The translations under genes were made by a program, and so were the position numbers. Shown piece by piece: positions 1-10,196 of a stretch of DNA of 64,000 bases. The stretch covers positions 43,731,126-43,795,125 of the forward strand of contig CM058237.1 of the NCBI GenBank assembly GCA_030180135.1, read 5' to 3'. Below the pieces are notes generated by a model. It ran no database searches. It had not been told where the DNA came from and saw only the letters and a list, made by a program, of their open reading frames with translations. How positions within the stretch are numbered: the stretch's first letter is position 1; the number at the start of each line of letters is the position of its first letter. This DNA comes from Orychophragmus violaceus. Taxonomy: Eukaryota > Streptophyta > Magnoliopsida > Brassicales > Brassicaceae.

Positions 1-550
1 CAATCTAGAACCCCTAAAACCCCAATCCGAAAGCTTGAAAATTGAAGAACATTACCTTGATTTCTTGAGATATGGCTAAAGGAAATGGATTGGTCGGTTA
101 AAAACGAGTGAAATAGAACTTGAAAACGGGAAATTTGATGGAGAAATGGTGTTTTTCGGGTAGAGGCTCGGAGTGTCGACCAAAGGAGTTTTGAGAAGAA
201 AAAGAGAAAATAGGGTTTTAAGGTAACTTACCTGGTCGTGGCTGCAACGATCGTTGCATGGCAGCAACGATCGATGCTGGTTGAATCTAATCGATTCCGG
301 TTTAGCGACATGTACCTTAATTTTCGATTAAGACCAATTGCAACGACCGTTGCACATGTGAGCAACGATCGTTACTCCTCTCCAGACTTGGTTCTGTATC
401 TGAAAAACTTAGTAAAAACAAATAAAAACGTGAAATCCTAAGAAAAACACTAAAAATGAAAAAGAAAAATAGTTAAACCTAACAGTGGGTTGCCTCCCAC
501 TCAGCGCTTGTTTTTAAGTCATTAGCTTGACTTTTGGAAAGGGGTCAGAC

Positions 551-1900
551 TCATGGAGGTTTCAACAGAGACTTTGAGTGTCTCTGTGAATGCCTTATCA
601 TCCATGGTGGTGTGTAAGCAGTAGCAGCATGATGTCGTCCAAGGAACGTCGGGAGGAATGTAGGGTGAGATTGACACTTGGGTGTTTTAACGCTCTTTCC
701 TTTATTCAAAACAGTGGAGTCAGGAGGCTTAAACTTAGAGGTTTTATGCTTTACCTTTGGCAAAGATTTGATGTTCGGGGCCTTTTGTTTATGAGTAGCT
801 TTAGGTCTTGATGATGCTAGAATAGGCTCTTGTGGAACCACCATCTTCTTGTCAACCACCGATGTGCGCTGAGCCATATTTGTAGATTTAACGGGAGCTT
901 TTGGGAATGGCAACGGAGGTTTGTAGGTTCCTTCCTTAGCAGGTTCTCGAGATTTGGGTGAAACTGGTTCCTTTCGGGATGCAACGATCGGTGCGTGTGA
1001 TGCAACGATCGGTGCTGTCGTCTCAACTCGGGTTTCAACTGTAGTCTCGGGTTTGTCTGTTTCTTGGTCCATTCCAGCCGTCTCGGACTCAAATTTCTCT
1101 TCTTGGCTCGGTCCTGTTTCAATCTGGACTATCCAAGTCAAAAGATCCATGTCAATCTCTGCTGAGTCAGGTGCATCGAAGCTTTCGAGCTCTGGTAATT
1201 CAACATCAAATCCCCCTCTGTCTTCCACAAATCCCACAGCTTTAACTGCTAGACATGATCCATGATCCATTTGTGTGTGATCCTGAGTGAGGATGTTGTT
1301 GTCAGGAGCTTCATGAGAATCCTTTGTTGGGGTAGAACTTGGAATTTGATCCATCTGTGTGTCCAGCTGCTTTATACGAGTGCTCAAGGATTCAAATTTC
1401 TCATTCAAATTAGTGTACAGGTTCTCTAGCTTCGAGCTGAAAGAAGTTGAGTTCTGCTGTTGCCTTTCAATTGTTTGCTCTAACATCATCTCCAGTTTGC
1501 TCCTTTGTGTAGGAGATGCCAGATTAGAAGTATAATTGTGGTCTCCTGATCCCAGAGCGTGCCTCGAACCCTGCCTTTGCTGATGTTCCAAGGTATGTCT
1601 GTAAGAGTCGGCTCCAGCCATGTAGCGTACCTCTGCAAACTTATCAGTGTTTGCCTCTGCTCGGAACTGTCTCTCCCTAAGTAAGATGTCGTGGATGTCA
1701 TCTATCTTATGTTGCATTTCAGCTACTTGCCCAACCAATACATGGTAATCTGGTAAGATGGGGTTTCCTTCCCTATCTATTTTCTGACCTTTTGCGTTGC
1801 ATATGTGACCCTCTTGGTCTCGTAAAACGCCGTTTTCACCTTGAATCAAAATCAAAGGTTCCATGGCGCGGAACCTACCGAATGTCTCAGATCTCAGCAT
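551..1900 (-). CDS. Athila-type gag-like ORF (449 codons)
   Basis: This is the longest uninterrupted retroelement ORF in the first 10 kb. The product would be a capsid-type (Gag) protein. Residues about 40-180 are hydrophilic and helix-rich (EMQHKIDDIHDILLRER, then MMLEQTIERQQQN and LENLYTNLNEKFESL), consistent with a coiled coil. The second half is rich in K, P and T and holds the Athila-like motif YKPPLPFPKAP. No zinc knuckle or protease follows. The ORF starts about 160 bases inside the primer site and ends about 10 bases before the 3' noncoding marker, which suggests that pol was lost from the family or the copy. Two CGATCG cores fall in frame and give the duplicated peptide APIVAS. A second ATG 11 codons downstream (MEPLILIQGENG) is an equally plausible start. 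Confidence 0.6.
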   Translation of the reverse strand: MLRSETFGRFRAMEPLILIQGENGVLRDQEGHICNAKGQKIDREGNPILPDYHVLVGQVAEMQHKIDDIHDILLRERQFRAEANTDKFAEVRYMAGADSYRHTLEHQQRQGSRHALGSGDHNYTSNLASPTQRSKLEMMLEQTIERQQQNSTSFSSKLENLYTNLNEKFESLSTRIKQLDTQMDQIPSSTPTKDSHEAPDNNILTQDHTQMDHGSCLAVKAVGFVEDRGGFDVELPELESFDAPDSAEIDMDLLTWIVQIETGPSQEEKFESETAGMDQETDKPETTVETRVETTAPIVASHAPIVASRKEPVSPKSREPAKEGTYKPPLPFPKAPVKSTNMAQRTSVVDKKMVVPQEPILASSRPKATHKQKAPNIKSLPKVKHKTSKFKPPDSTVLNKGKSVKTPKCQSHPTFLPTFLGRHHAATAYTPPWMIRHSQRHSKSLLKPP

Positions 1901-2059
1901 CGCTGTCTTCGCCTAGTGTCGATCGTTGCAAGGCGAGCAACGATCGATGCAGTGCGATTTCCTGAAATCCCAAAAATCAAAAACGTGAGTAAACAAGAAA
2001 ATTAAAAAGAATGCTTAGTCTAAATCCTAGTACTAAATCTATCGGTGAACTCAAAGAGT

Positions 2060-2076
2060 CCCCGGCAACGGCGCCA
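2060..2076 (-). other. Primer binding site, tRNA-Asp type
   Basis: Read on the minus strand this is TGGCGCCGTTGCCGGGG, the classic Gypsy primer site, lying a few bases (AGTTTT) inside the LTR boundary at 2,083. It fixes the direction of the element as minus and the inner edge of the LTR. Confidence 0.85.
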
Positions 2077-2082
2077 AAAACT

Positions 2083-3263
2083 TGATAGGTGTATAGTTTT
2101 CCCTATTCTACTGCAAGTGCACAGTTAATGCAATCGTAGTATATAAGGTATCGAATCCCACGAGGACTCTCAGTCACACAATAGATTATTAGTAATTCGG
2201 ATTAAATTAAGCGAAGCAGATGTGAAAACAGTAAACGAAATATCAAAGCGAATCAAGTGAGTTTGTAAGCAAGAGGGCAAAGCGTTAGGTATCAGGATCT
2301 CTCAGGAAATCAGGAACGCAAGCAATCAATCAATCAGGATCCAATCGATAACTGTTCTAGAACTCAAAACACAGATATAGAATTAACCAAATTCCTTTGC
2401 GATAATTCTCTAAGTCTAAGTGCAGCAAACCAAACTTCCGTTTGCGAGAACTAACAGATTAAACCAGCATTAATTCCAGGTTTGATATGTTCACAATTAA
2501 CCTAGACCAAACTTCCGTTTGCGAATAGTTTAATTGCTTATCTAAGTTCTTTCTAGTTAAATTAACCAACTTCCGCTGAATTAATCAACCTAACATCATA
2601 ATTCTGATTAGCTACTTCAGATTAAGCATTAAGAACAACTTAGATAAAGAACTGGCAGATATAAATCCTTATTAACTAATTAGAACTGTAATTCTCTGAA
2701 ATCCCTAATGAGAATCCTTCAACCTAACAGGTAAACTACTCAGACATGTTCATCGAAACAGAAAACATCTTGAATAGAAAACCAAATAATATATAAAATC
2801 AAATAAAGAACTGGGGTTCGAAATCCTCTCTCTTTCGAGAGCAAGATCAGCCCCTAAGGCTCTCTGAAAATAAAATAAGACTTAATGAAAGCGTTCCCTA
2901 AACAATGGCTAAAAAACTCTAACTAGGAATCTAAAACACGAATTGGGGCTTCTTTGTAAATATCAGGAACTTCTGGGCAGAACTGCAATTTCATCATTCT
3001 TCATTAAACCGTCGTTTGGCCCATCTCGCTGGTGCAACGATCGATGCATGTGTGCAACGATCGACGCAGTCTTCAAAACTGGACAGTGAACTCTATGTCT
3101 CGGCCAAATTCTCCAATTTGCTCCAGAAAGTGCCATAATCACCAAATATGCTCCAACTGTGCTTGTACCTAATAAATACCTGAAAAGACTCTAAAACATA
3201 GTAAAAGACTCGATAAATGACACATATACCATGGTTAAAATCCCTAAAATCCATGGTATATCA
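2083..3263 (-). repeat. LTR of Athila-type Gypsy
   Basis: On the minus strand the block starts TGATATACCATGG and ends ACACCTATCA, directly followed by the primer site, giving TG..CA ends with a short TGATA/TATCA inverted repeat. Length is about 1,181 bp. It contains one CGATCG pair (3,038-3,063) about 200 bp from its upstream end. A related LTR with the same kind of terminus is at 59,336-60,316. No second LTR of this copy is inside the window, so identity and age cannot be judged. Confidence 0.8.
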
Positions 3264-5090
3264 CTCATATCCAAAGACAAACCAAGATCAACAAGTTCCA
3301 ATCTAAGTTAATGTTTCTAGGTTGCAATCAAGGCAAGCTTACTCCAAAAATTTATCCATACTCATCATAACAATACCTCAAGCTCAAGTCTCAACTTACA
3401 CAAACATTACTATCTACTAGCTCTTTAAAATTAATTAAGCCTTTTCAAGTGAATCCTACTCAATAAAAAGTGATTAAACTCATTTGGCACAGGGTTTAAG
3501 TTTTGAGATAAAAGTGATCTCAATCAAGTGGGTTTCTTCAAAAGCATAAGGGTTCTCTCATAAAATCTGAATGAGCTTTGGAAAAATGCTAAGAGTTTAG
3601 AAGCAATTGATGCATACTAGGTTGATTTCCATCTACCCAATGTCCCCAATAACTTCAACTCCTAGTCTAACCCTCCTAATTGATGTCTACCCTTTGCTAC
3701 TTTTGCCTTCTCCCCTTAACCTTGATCAAACACTTTATCACATTAACAACTAGAGGATTATTTTCAAACTTCAACACAATGGTAACTCTTTTCATTTGAA
3801 CTTAGCTCTTTTTTTTTCACTTGCACTAGTCTCTTTCTTATTCATTTATGGTGAGCCTTTTGGCTTCTTTTCATTTTGCTTCTAGAGACTCTTTATTTCA
3901 ACACTTAGAGCTATTTTTCTCTTCCTTTGCCAGCATAACTTGATCCTGTCCCCTTACCTTTTCTTTTCTTTTCCACTCTTTTCCTTTTCCAATTTCCCAC
4001 AAACTTCTATCCTAGCCTATTGCAAAGTAAAAGATGTCAAGCTTGCATCTAAAATGGAAATTTCTCCTAGTCGCTCCCAACTCAACACTTTTTACCAGGC
4101 TCATTTCAAAGAGGCCTTACTCTCATTATAGTGTTTAGGCATGAAAGAAAGGTGGGTTAGGTCATGGTAATCTATGTGAGCAAACAAGAGTGGTGAAAAG
4201 GATACGTTTGCTCAAATATTTTAAGGTATCAATGAGTTTGAACACAAAGCAAGAGCAAGATATTTATTTGTCAATATGAAGGTTATCACTTAGTAGAGCT
4301 GGTATCAAATCAAAGCGATTTTCAGTCTAAAAGTGAGACCTAAGGCAAGCAATCCAAGTAGGGTTCGTCTTAACTTTCTAGCTTTTCTTGATATACAAAC
4401 CTAGAACATTCAACCTGCATAATCAACTAGCATTAGGAGCAAGTTTTCACTTAACCAAGCCTTAAAAGGAATGTAAATCATTACTCCCTATGCATGCAAC
4501 CTATATGACACTCTAGACTCAATCCTAACATGCTAATGCAACTAAATGCTCTCTTTTTTGATTTTTGTTTTTTTTCAAAAAAATTCAAATCTTTAGTGGT
4601 TTTCTATGCCTTATATGAATGCATGAGACTCAAGAGATGAAAAAGAGAAAATAATAACACAAAACACAACATTAGCAACTATTCTCCTCCCCCAAACTTA
4701 AATCACACAGTCCCTTGTGTGAAAGAAGCAAGGGAAAGAGACCAAAGAGAAAGGTAAAAATGAAAAATGAAACAAAGAGGTGAAAAAGAAATTGGAGTGA
4801 GTTACTTGGAGTTTTAAGGTGTGAAATGGGACGGAGGAATGGGAGGTGGAGGCTATAGAGTTCTCCAAAACTTGGATGAATTCCCGGTTTTTCTTAGATT
4901 TCGCCATGACCTTTCCTCTTTCTTTCTCCCAATGCCAAGACCTATATGGCCTAAAACCCTGAAAGACTTAAAAAAAGCATCAACAATGACTAGCTAAAGA
5001 AATATGTACAAGGATAAACATGGGAATGTCTCCCAAGTGCGCTTTTGTTTAAAGTCGTAAGCTCGACTTTTGCAAACCAATATTTAGGCA
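3264..5090 (-). other. Athila 3' internal noncoding region
   Basis: There is no convincing gene here. Features seen are a purine tract TTTGGGGGAGGAG on the minus strand (complement at about 4,685-4,697), a short open frame MAKSKKNREF.. at 4,907-4,698 resembling the small basic start seen in Athila 3' regions, and the 3' marker near 5,050. The remainder is AT-rich with many short poly-T and poly-A runs. It matches the long untranslated 3' segment typical of Athila elements, which lies between pol/env and the 3' LTR. Confidence 0.5.
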
Positions 5091-5099
5091 ACATTAAGC

Positions 5100-5211
5100 T
5101 CCCAAGAGCACGTCCCATGTGCTGATTTTTAGTCGCAAATATTAAGCGACTATTCAGAAAATCCAGATTTGCTGATGGTAAATATTTAGCAACTAGTTTG
5201 TGTCTGTAGTG
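5100..5211. other. Possible decayed CACTA-type terminus
   Basis: The stretch has GTCGC/GCGAC-like direct and inverted repeats (TTTTTAGTCGCAAATATTAAGCGACTA) and ends TTTGTGTCTGTAGTG, one or two changes from the TTTTCTTGTAGTG end seen at 14,051 and 55,449. It is weak because the terminus is not exact and the other end is not visible. Confidence 0.25.
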
Positions 5212-5429
5212 CAAATAATTGATGACCATTTATTGGCTTTTTCGTAAAAGTATTTGAATTAATTTCATTTTCGATTTGGTAATGGGTGATACCGTAATTT
5301 GAATGGTACAACAAACGTAACAAACACTTGCATTAAAAATAACATTGGTAACATGTAGACACAGAAGACCTACATACGCAAACTCCAGCATTTAGGAGTT
5401 GACAAATCACATACCAATAAATTAACAAG

Positions 5430-6300
5430 TGCAAGAGACAGTGATAAAGTAACCTACGAATCAGATGGTGTTGTTGTCTTACTTTTGGCTTCCTTCAGTT
5501 GCTCTTGGTGGGCGACACCGCTGAAAAGTGTCTAGGCTGCTTGTGCTTGCGCATTAAAAGATTAGCTGTCAGGCTTTCGACTCGATAAGAATTTACTCGT
5601 CTATCCTTCTCAGTGGCCTGTGAAAATTACAGACAGTAAGAGAAAACAATTAAATTGAGAACGTGAGATGACTTTATAAACATGGATTGTGAAAAATGTT
5701 ACTTTACCTGAGGAAATATGTTGTATATTCAACTGTTGATATCTCACGAGGTCAAAGTTCTTTGCAGTGCTTCTGCAGTCCTTTGTGATGCTAACCATAT
5801 CTTTCATATGCCGTTGATAGATCTCCTCAACAAATGTTTCAAAAGAAAGTTATGAATGGTTAGGCCATGTCTCAAATGATACATTGATTATCTTGTAAGC
5901 GCTCAGACACTCGAACTTAGCAGAACAAACTAATGAGTTAAGAAGAGATTGGTGTCTTCAATTGCGTGCTAACTATAAGATTAACATCCTAACCATCAGA
6001 ATCTAACTCCTCAAACACTCATTAAAAAAATAACCAACTTTCACAGACTGTGGATTATAGGAGTCGTTTACAACATGTAGAACCAATATTAATTGTAAAC
6101 AAATGATCAGATTCAGAGCCTGTCCCATTTCACAATCAAAGCAAAAGGAAACTGGCGATATAGCTACTTGTACCCGTAGGCATCGATTCACTGAGGGTTT
6201 CATGATTGAGATATTCAAGGAAGAATTTGAGGGAGTCAATAGGGTTTCGGCCAAAGTTAGCTATGAAATGGAAAGCTTTGAATAAGAGATTCGAAGAAGA
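5430..6300 (-). pseudogene. Unidentified gene-like remnant with plausible introns
   Basis: I do not recognise this gene. On the minus strand an open stretch (about 5,850-5,707) reads FVEEIYQRHMKDMVSITKD.. and ends at a good donor (TCAG/GTAAAG). An acceptor then leads to a second open stretch (about 5,620-5,490) starting TEKDRRVNSYRVESLTANLL and ending at a stop. Upstream, about 6,250-6,130 is open as IDSLKFFLEYLNHETLSE in one frame. In-frame stops separate the pieces, so it is a decayed gene or a captured fragment. Splice-like borders and codon-like composition are the only support. Confidence 0.3.
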
Positions 6301-6369
6301 GATATACAACAAAATTTAAGAAATAGTTTTCGGACTAGAATGTTAAAGCGCAGACGAAACCCTATACCC

Positions 6370-8230
6370 TAAGAAATAATTTTTTGAAATTTTTTGGGCT
6401 ATAAAATTGGGTTTAGGTTTTCCGGATTAATTTGGCAAATATTTTGAATTTTTGCCCACTTGTATGTGTAACGTGGACTAGAATTGTTTTCGGGTTTAGG
6501 GTTTCTTTTGGAGTGAACAAAACCCTATACCCTAAAAAGGATCTGTAACACCTCATTATGAGGTTTCATTGTAGGGTTTAACAAACGTATTTCCCTGATA
6601 CTCCCAAATTTGGTCAATCAACGCATTTCGAAGTGATTAATAGTCAAAACAAATGAAATACTCTTAAAAACTTGAGGTTTCTTCTTTTCTTTTACATTAA
6701 ATGATCTTAATCAAAATACATAGTGAGATGAAGTGGTCATAAATTAAATTATGAATTTGTGAATCTTTCTAGATATATGTGATTTTTTGAGTTTATACAA
6801 ACTTGTCATATTAAGGAAATTAAATAATATCGGTTGAGAGGAACATTGAATATTCTCCTTGTCTCTCATTTAGTGTTTAAGGTTTAGGGTTTATAAACAT
6901 GGGTTTAGGGTTTAGGCAGTTTTCTCCAAACATATAAATTGGAAATTAATTAAAAAGTTCTAACAACCCCCAAATTCAGCAATTGCACTCAAAGAGAATA
7001 AAGTTTTTGGCGACCATTTTGCAAACATAGGAAACCTGAAAAATCCAGTAACATTTATCACACATGTCGACCCCCTTCGGCTTCTCCCACCATAGTTGAC
7101 TTGGATCGTATTTCGAACATTTGCACTTGGTGATCATATGAGGGTCGTTTTGGTCACATTTCGCAATTAACCAATCTGAAATCTGCCTTTCCCACCCATT
7201 CCCAAGATCTTAGGCAGTTTGCTTCGAAGATGAGTAGCACGTTATCTAGTAAATTGATACTTACCGAACAAGAATGTTCCTTATTAGATCTTCCGGCAAG
7301 CAGAGCAGGTTGAATGGTCTCGCTGCCTCCCTCCACCTTTTGTCACCGACCGTGTTTCGTAGGGCGGGTCATTGAAACGAGGCAAAGGCCATTATATATG
7401 AGGGTTTGGAATTTGAGATGGCTTTTGGGTTTCGTTCTGAAATGTTGGTTCTTTTGAAGTGGAGAGTTGATTGAACGGGTTTTATCGAGTAGTTTTTTCT
7501 TATGAGGCCTTTATATACATACAGTCGTGACTATTCGATATCCCCACGTAATAATTAGGGTGTAAATGGATTACATAAACTGGAATGACTATTCCATTAT
7601 ATTTCATTCCAAAAATTAGAATTTAAGGCAAATTGTAAATCTTTTATGGAATTAATGATCTTGGGTTTAATTACTTAATCAGAAGTTAAACCGAATAAAA
7701 AAATCAATTTCGGAAGGGATAATTAAAAGGGAATATTGGGTTCAATTTCACTGCCTCAAGCGATTTCTATGGGATGCAAACGCTGAACCATCAAACATAA
7801 TACTAAGGGTGCAAATGGTAGTGATGAGCGCAATAAATAAAATAGGTGTTAGTGGATGATTAATAAAATAATGAAACGAAATGATTAATAAAATAATGAA
7901 ACGAAAAATTCACTTAACATTAATAACTTAGATTGTCGTGTAATGGCAGTTCTCTAGATAATGTATATGGTATAATGTTTGGGTTTAGAGTTTAGGGTAT
8001 ATGGCATTTGCATTTATATTTGTAGATATTGACAAAATTATGTGGACAAAAAAATATTGACATAATTATTAATAATTATAATATTACATAAAAGACTATA
8101 TAGAGTACATGTATTATGTTTAATGTCTATGTTTAGAGTTTAAGGTATATATAGGGTTTAGGGTTTAACGTTTGGGTTTATAGTTTATGGTATATATAGG
8201 GTCTAGCAATTAGAGTTTAGGGTATAATTT
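6370..8230. repeat. Scattered telomere-like TTTAGGG repeats
   Basis: Degenerate copies of the plant telomere unit (TTTAGGG) occur in small groups near 6,490-6,510, 6,880-6,915, 7,980-8,000 and 8,100-8,225, with variants such as TTTAGAG, TTTGGGT and TTTATAG. They lie around and between the two F-box pseudogenes. They are short, interrupted and AT-rich, so this is interstitial telomere-like DNA and not a chromosome end. Confidence 0.6.
7030..7392 (-). pseudogene. F-box protein pseudogene 1, internally deleted
   Basis: An ATG at 7,392 opens a frame with a stop after seven codons, then continues in frame to LLCLPEDLIRNILVR, the start of an F-box (LPxDLxxxIL). This is followed at once by a segment (GKYQFTR..ATHLRSKLPK, then DWLIAKCDQND) that matches the C-terminal part of the neighbouring copy (GRYEFTREDATQLRLKLPR and DWFKAKRDEN). 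About 130 residues that separate these regions in copy 2 are absent. A full protein would be the substrate-binding subunit of an SCF ubiquitin ligase. The early stop, deletion and frameshift make it non-functional. Confidence 0.6.
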
Positions 8231-8587
8231 ATACCAAGTTCTCGTTGATCTTGTCATTATTAAAGTGTTTCGTTTATTTGTGTTATTCACTGTCTCAAGT
8301 GATTTATATGGGTTGCAACGCTTTAGAAGTAATAAACATAATACTAAAAATCTGTAGAAATTGTGGTAGATACAAAATACTAGATATTGGTACAGGTAAA
8401 CATCTAACGTGAAAAAGGCAAAACATATATAAATACGACATCATCGATTACAAGGAAATCAAGAGAAGTTGTTATCTATCAGTCTGCAGAAGAAAGCGGT
8501 CTGCATAATCCAAAAACATTGGTCGCAATAGTCCTTAAACATTGGCCACCCAGAGCGCCAAGGGTCGAAGATAGAACATTGGCAGTG

Positions 8588-9188
8588 TCACACACGATTA
8601 ACACTGTTTTCGTCACGTTTCGCTTTGAACCAATCAGGAAGCCAACCTCCCCATGAACTATGATCTAGACGAGGTAGTTTTAATCGCAGTTGCGTTGCGT
8701 CTTCCCGAGTAAATTCATATCTACCAAAGAGTTCATCATCTCTGTCTTCCCCCGAAGAATTTGTGTATGCATCCATACACATATTTGCTTAAGATGCATC
8801 CATCTTTTGCAGCCTCCTGTATGCGTGCGAGACCTTCATCTCTCTTCTTATCAAAGAAGAAATCTGAGATTCCTTCGAAAAGGATGGGTGATGTGTTGCC
8901 TGCGTCGTAACAGCTTTCATTGAATTTTTTCCAATCAAATCCCGGAGCCCAAACATTGTATCTCTGTTGATTGACCGAGTTGAAGAACTCTTGTGTTTCC
9001 GTCTTCTCTTTCAGGGCTTTGCAAACAATCTTCGAATGACGGAGATCTTGCATGTCCCGTTCGCAAACACGAGTGAAAATCTTTGTTATCACATCATCAG
9101 GCAACCAAGAAGGTCGAATGGGATGATTGCTCTATGTTTTCTTGTTACTGAGCGGGTTTCGTAGTAAGGCTGATCGTATCAACGCCAT
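8588..9188 (-). pseudogene. F-box protein pseudogene 2 (At2g35280-like)
   Basis: From the ATG at 9,188 the frame reads MALIRSALLRNPLSNKKT, then a TAG at 9,132-9,134, then SWLPDDVITKIFTRVCERDMQ, a recognisable F-box start. It continues through FNSVNQQRYNVW and ARIQEAAKDGCILSKYVYG, a Sel1-like stretch seen in Brassicaceae F-box proteins of this group. At a run of five G (8,744-8,748) the frame shifts by one base into DRDDELFGRYEFTRED.., and it ends with TGA at 8,588. One nonsense codon and one frameshift in about 200 codons indicate a recent pseudogene, or an assembly error at the G run. Copy 1 lies 1.2 kb away on the same strand, so the two are tandem duplicates. Confidence 0.7.
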
Positions 9189-10196
9189 GGCCACTACGCA
9201 TGAGACATAGGCATGTTGTTGTACTGTGGGTTAACGAAGAGGTTGACTTTTACTGGTTTTGAATCGGTGGTTTCAAGATCGTAAGAATGGGTGTTTATTA
9301 ATCTATAATTTTATTGAATGAGTTTCTTCTACATAATAACCGTACATATAGACACGACTATTCACTTTCCCACACAAGAATGATTAATAAAATAATTAAA
9401 CGAAAAATCTACTTAACTTTCATAACTTAGATCATCGTGTATTTGGCGCGCAGTTCCCAACTACTTATACCACTAACCTAGATCATCGTGTAATGTTGGT
9501 TGCGTGTGTGCAGAAGCCGACTGTAGACCCCTATATGCTAAATAGTCGTAATTATTACTACTTTATGTCAAATCTTACTAACATAGTCATTATGTCATGC
9601 AAGATTTTGTTAGCTATCAACATTGGTAATCCAATTTTGGTGTAACAGTATTCACAGTAGAACACTATACAATAATACAACACTAAATATTAAAATATTG
9701 TGGTTCAAATATACTAATTCTGATAATTAGTACGATGTATTTTTTCACAATTTGTAACTTACCATTACTTGAAAAAGTGAATCCTACAATATGCTACTAA
9801 AACATAAATAAAATATCAAATGGATGATTGATTAGGAACTCAACATAACTAGCAACACGAACCCAAAGTTCTTTTGACATCTAATTCAATAGTTACAAGT
9901 GTGAGGGCAAGTGTCAAACAATAGTTCTTTCACTAGTTCATGACTAGCCATTATGTGACACAAATAAACCATTATGTGCACCGAGAATCGATAAGATATT
10001 TACATTGATCGAAACCATGTTAACGTACTGATATATCTAATTAAAGCCCGCCAAACCCAATATATTTATGATGTCTAAATTACCATAAACTGCCAATACC
10101 CTAACCATTATTACCTCTCTCAAATTCACTTTATCTCTCAAATTCCTTTCGTCTTACATTTATTTTCTTAATGGAAAATTTATTGCAAAAAGACCA
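9189..10196. other. AT-rich spacer, no gene seen
   Basis: I see no ORF with recognisable content, no LTR ends and no RNA gene. The segment 9,370-9,400 repeats the phrase TTAATAAAATAATTAAACGAAAAATC found near 7,850-7,910, so part of it is a diverged local duplicate of the DNA upstream of the F-box pseudogenes. Confidence 0.5.

Larger units (their letters stand above)
1..5090 (-). mobile_element. Athila-type Gypsy, internal-LTR-internal arrangement
   Basis: Seen: in minus-strand order there is 3' noncoding internal DNA (5,090 to 3,264), one LTR (3,263 to 2,083), a primer site, a gag ORF (1,900 to 551) and a second block of 3' internal DNA running off the window. A short 3' marker, roughly CTCCCA..GCGCTT..AAGTC..AGCT.GACTTTT read on the plus strand, occurs at about 485-535 and again at about 5,030-5,075, so internal sequence lies on both sides of one LTR. 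No protease, RT or integrase lies between gag and the 3' marker, so this looks like a non-autonomous derivative. The Athila assignment rests on the tRNA-Asp-type primer site, the gag style and the long 3' noncoding region. The exact outer limit near 5,090 is an estimate. Confidence 0.7.

Noticed and set aside
590..811. Plus-strand ORFs opposite the Athila gag (590-811, 954-1,265)
   Set aside because: Shadows of the gag frame; biased composition and no domain.
4698..4907. 69-codon ORF MAKSKKNREF as a host gene
   Set aside because: It lies in the Athila 3' internal region next to a polypurine-like tract; a hydrophobic tail is produced by a TTC/TTT-rich stretch. It is kept only as a note in that region.
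6370..8230. TTTAGGG clusters considered as a chromosome end
   Set aside because: They are few, degenerate and interrupted, with genic remnants and transposons on both sides.
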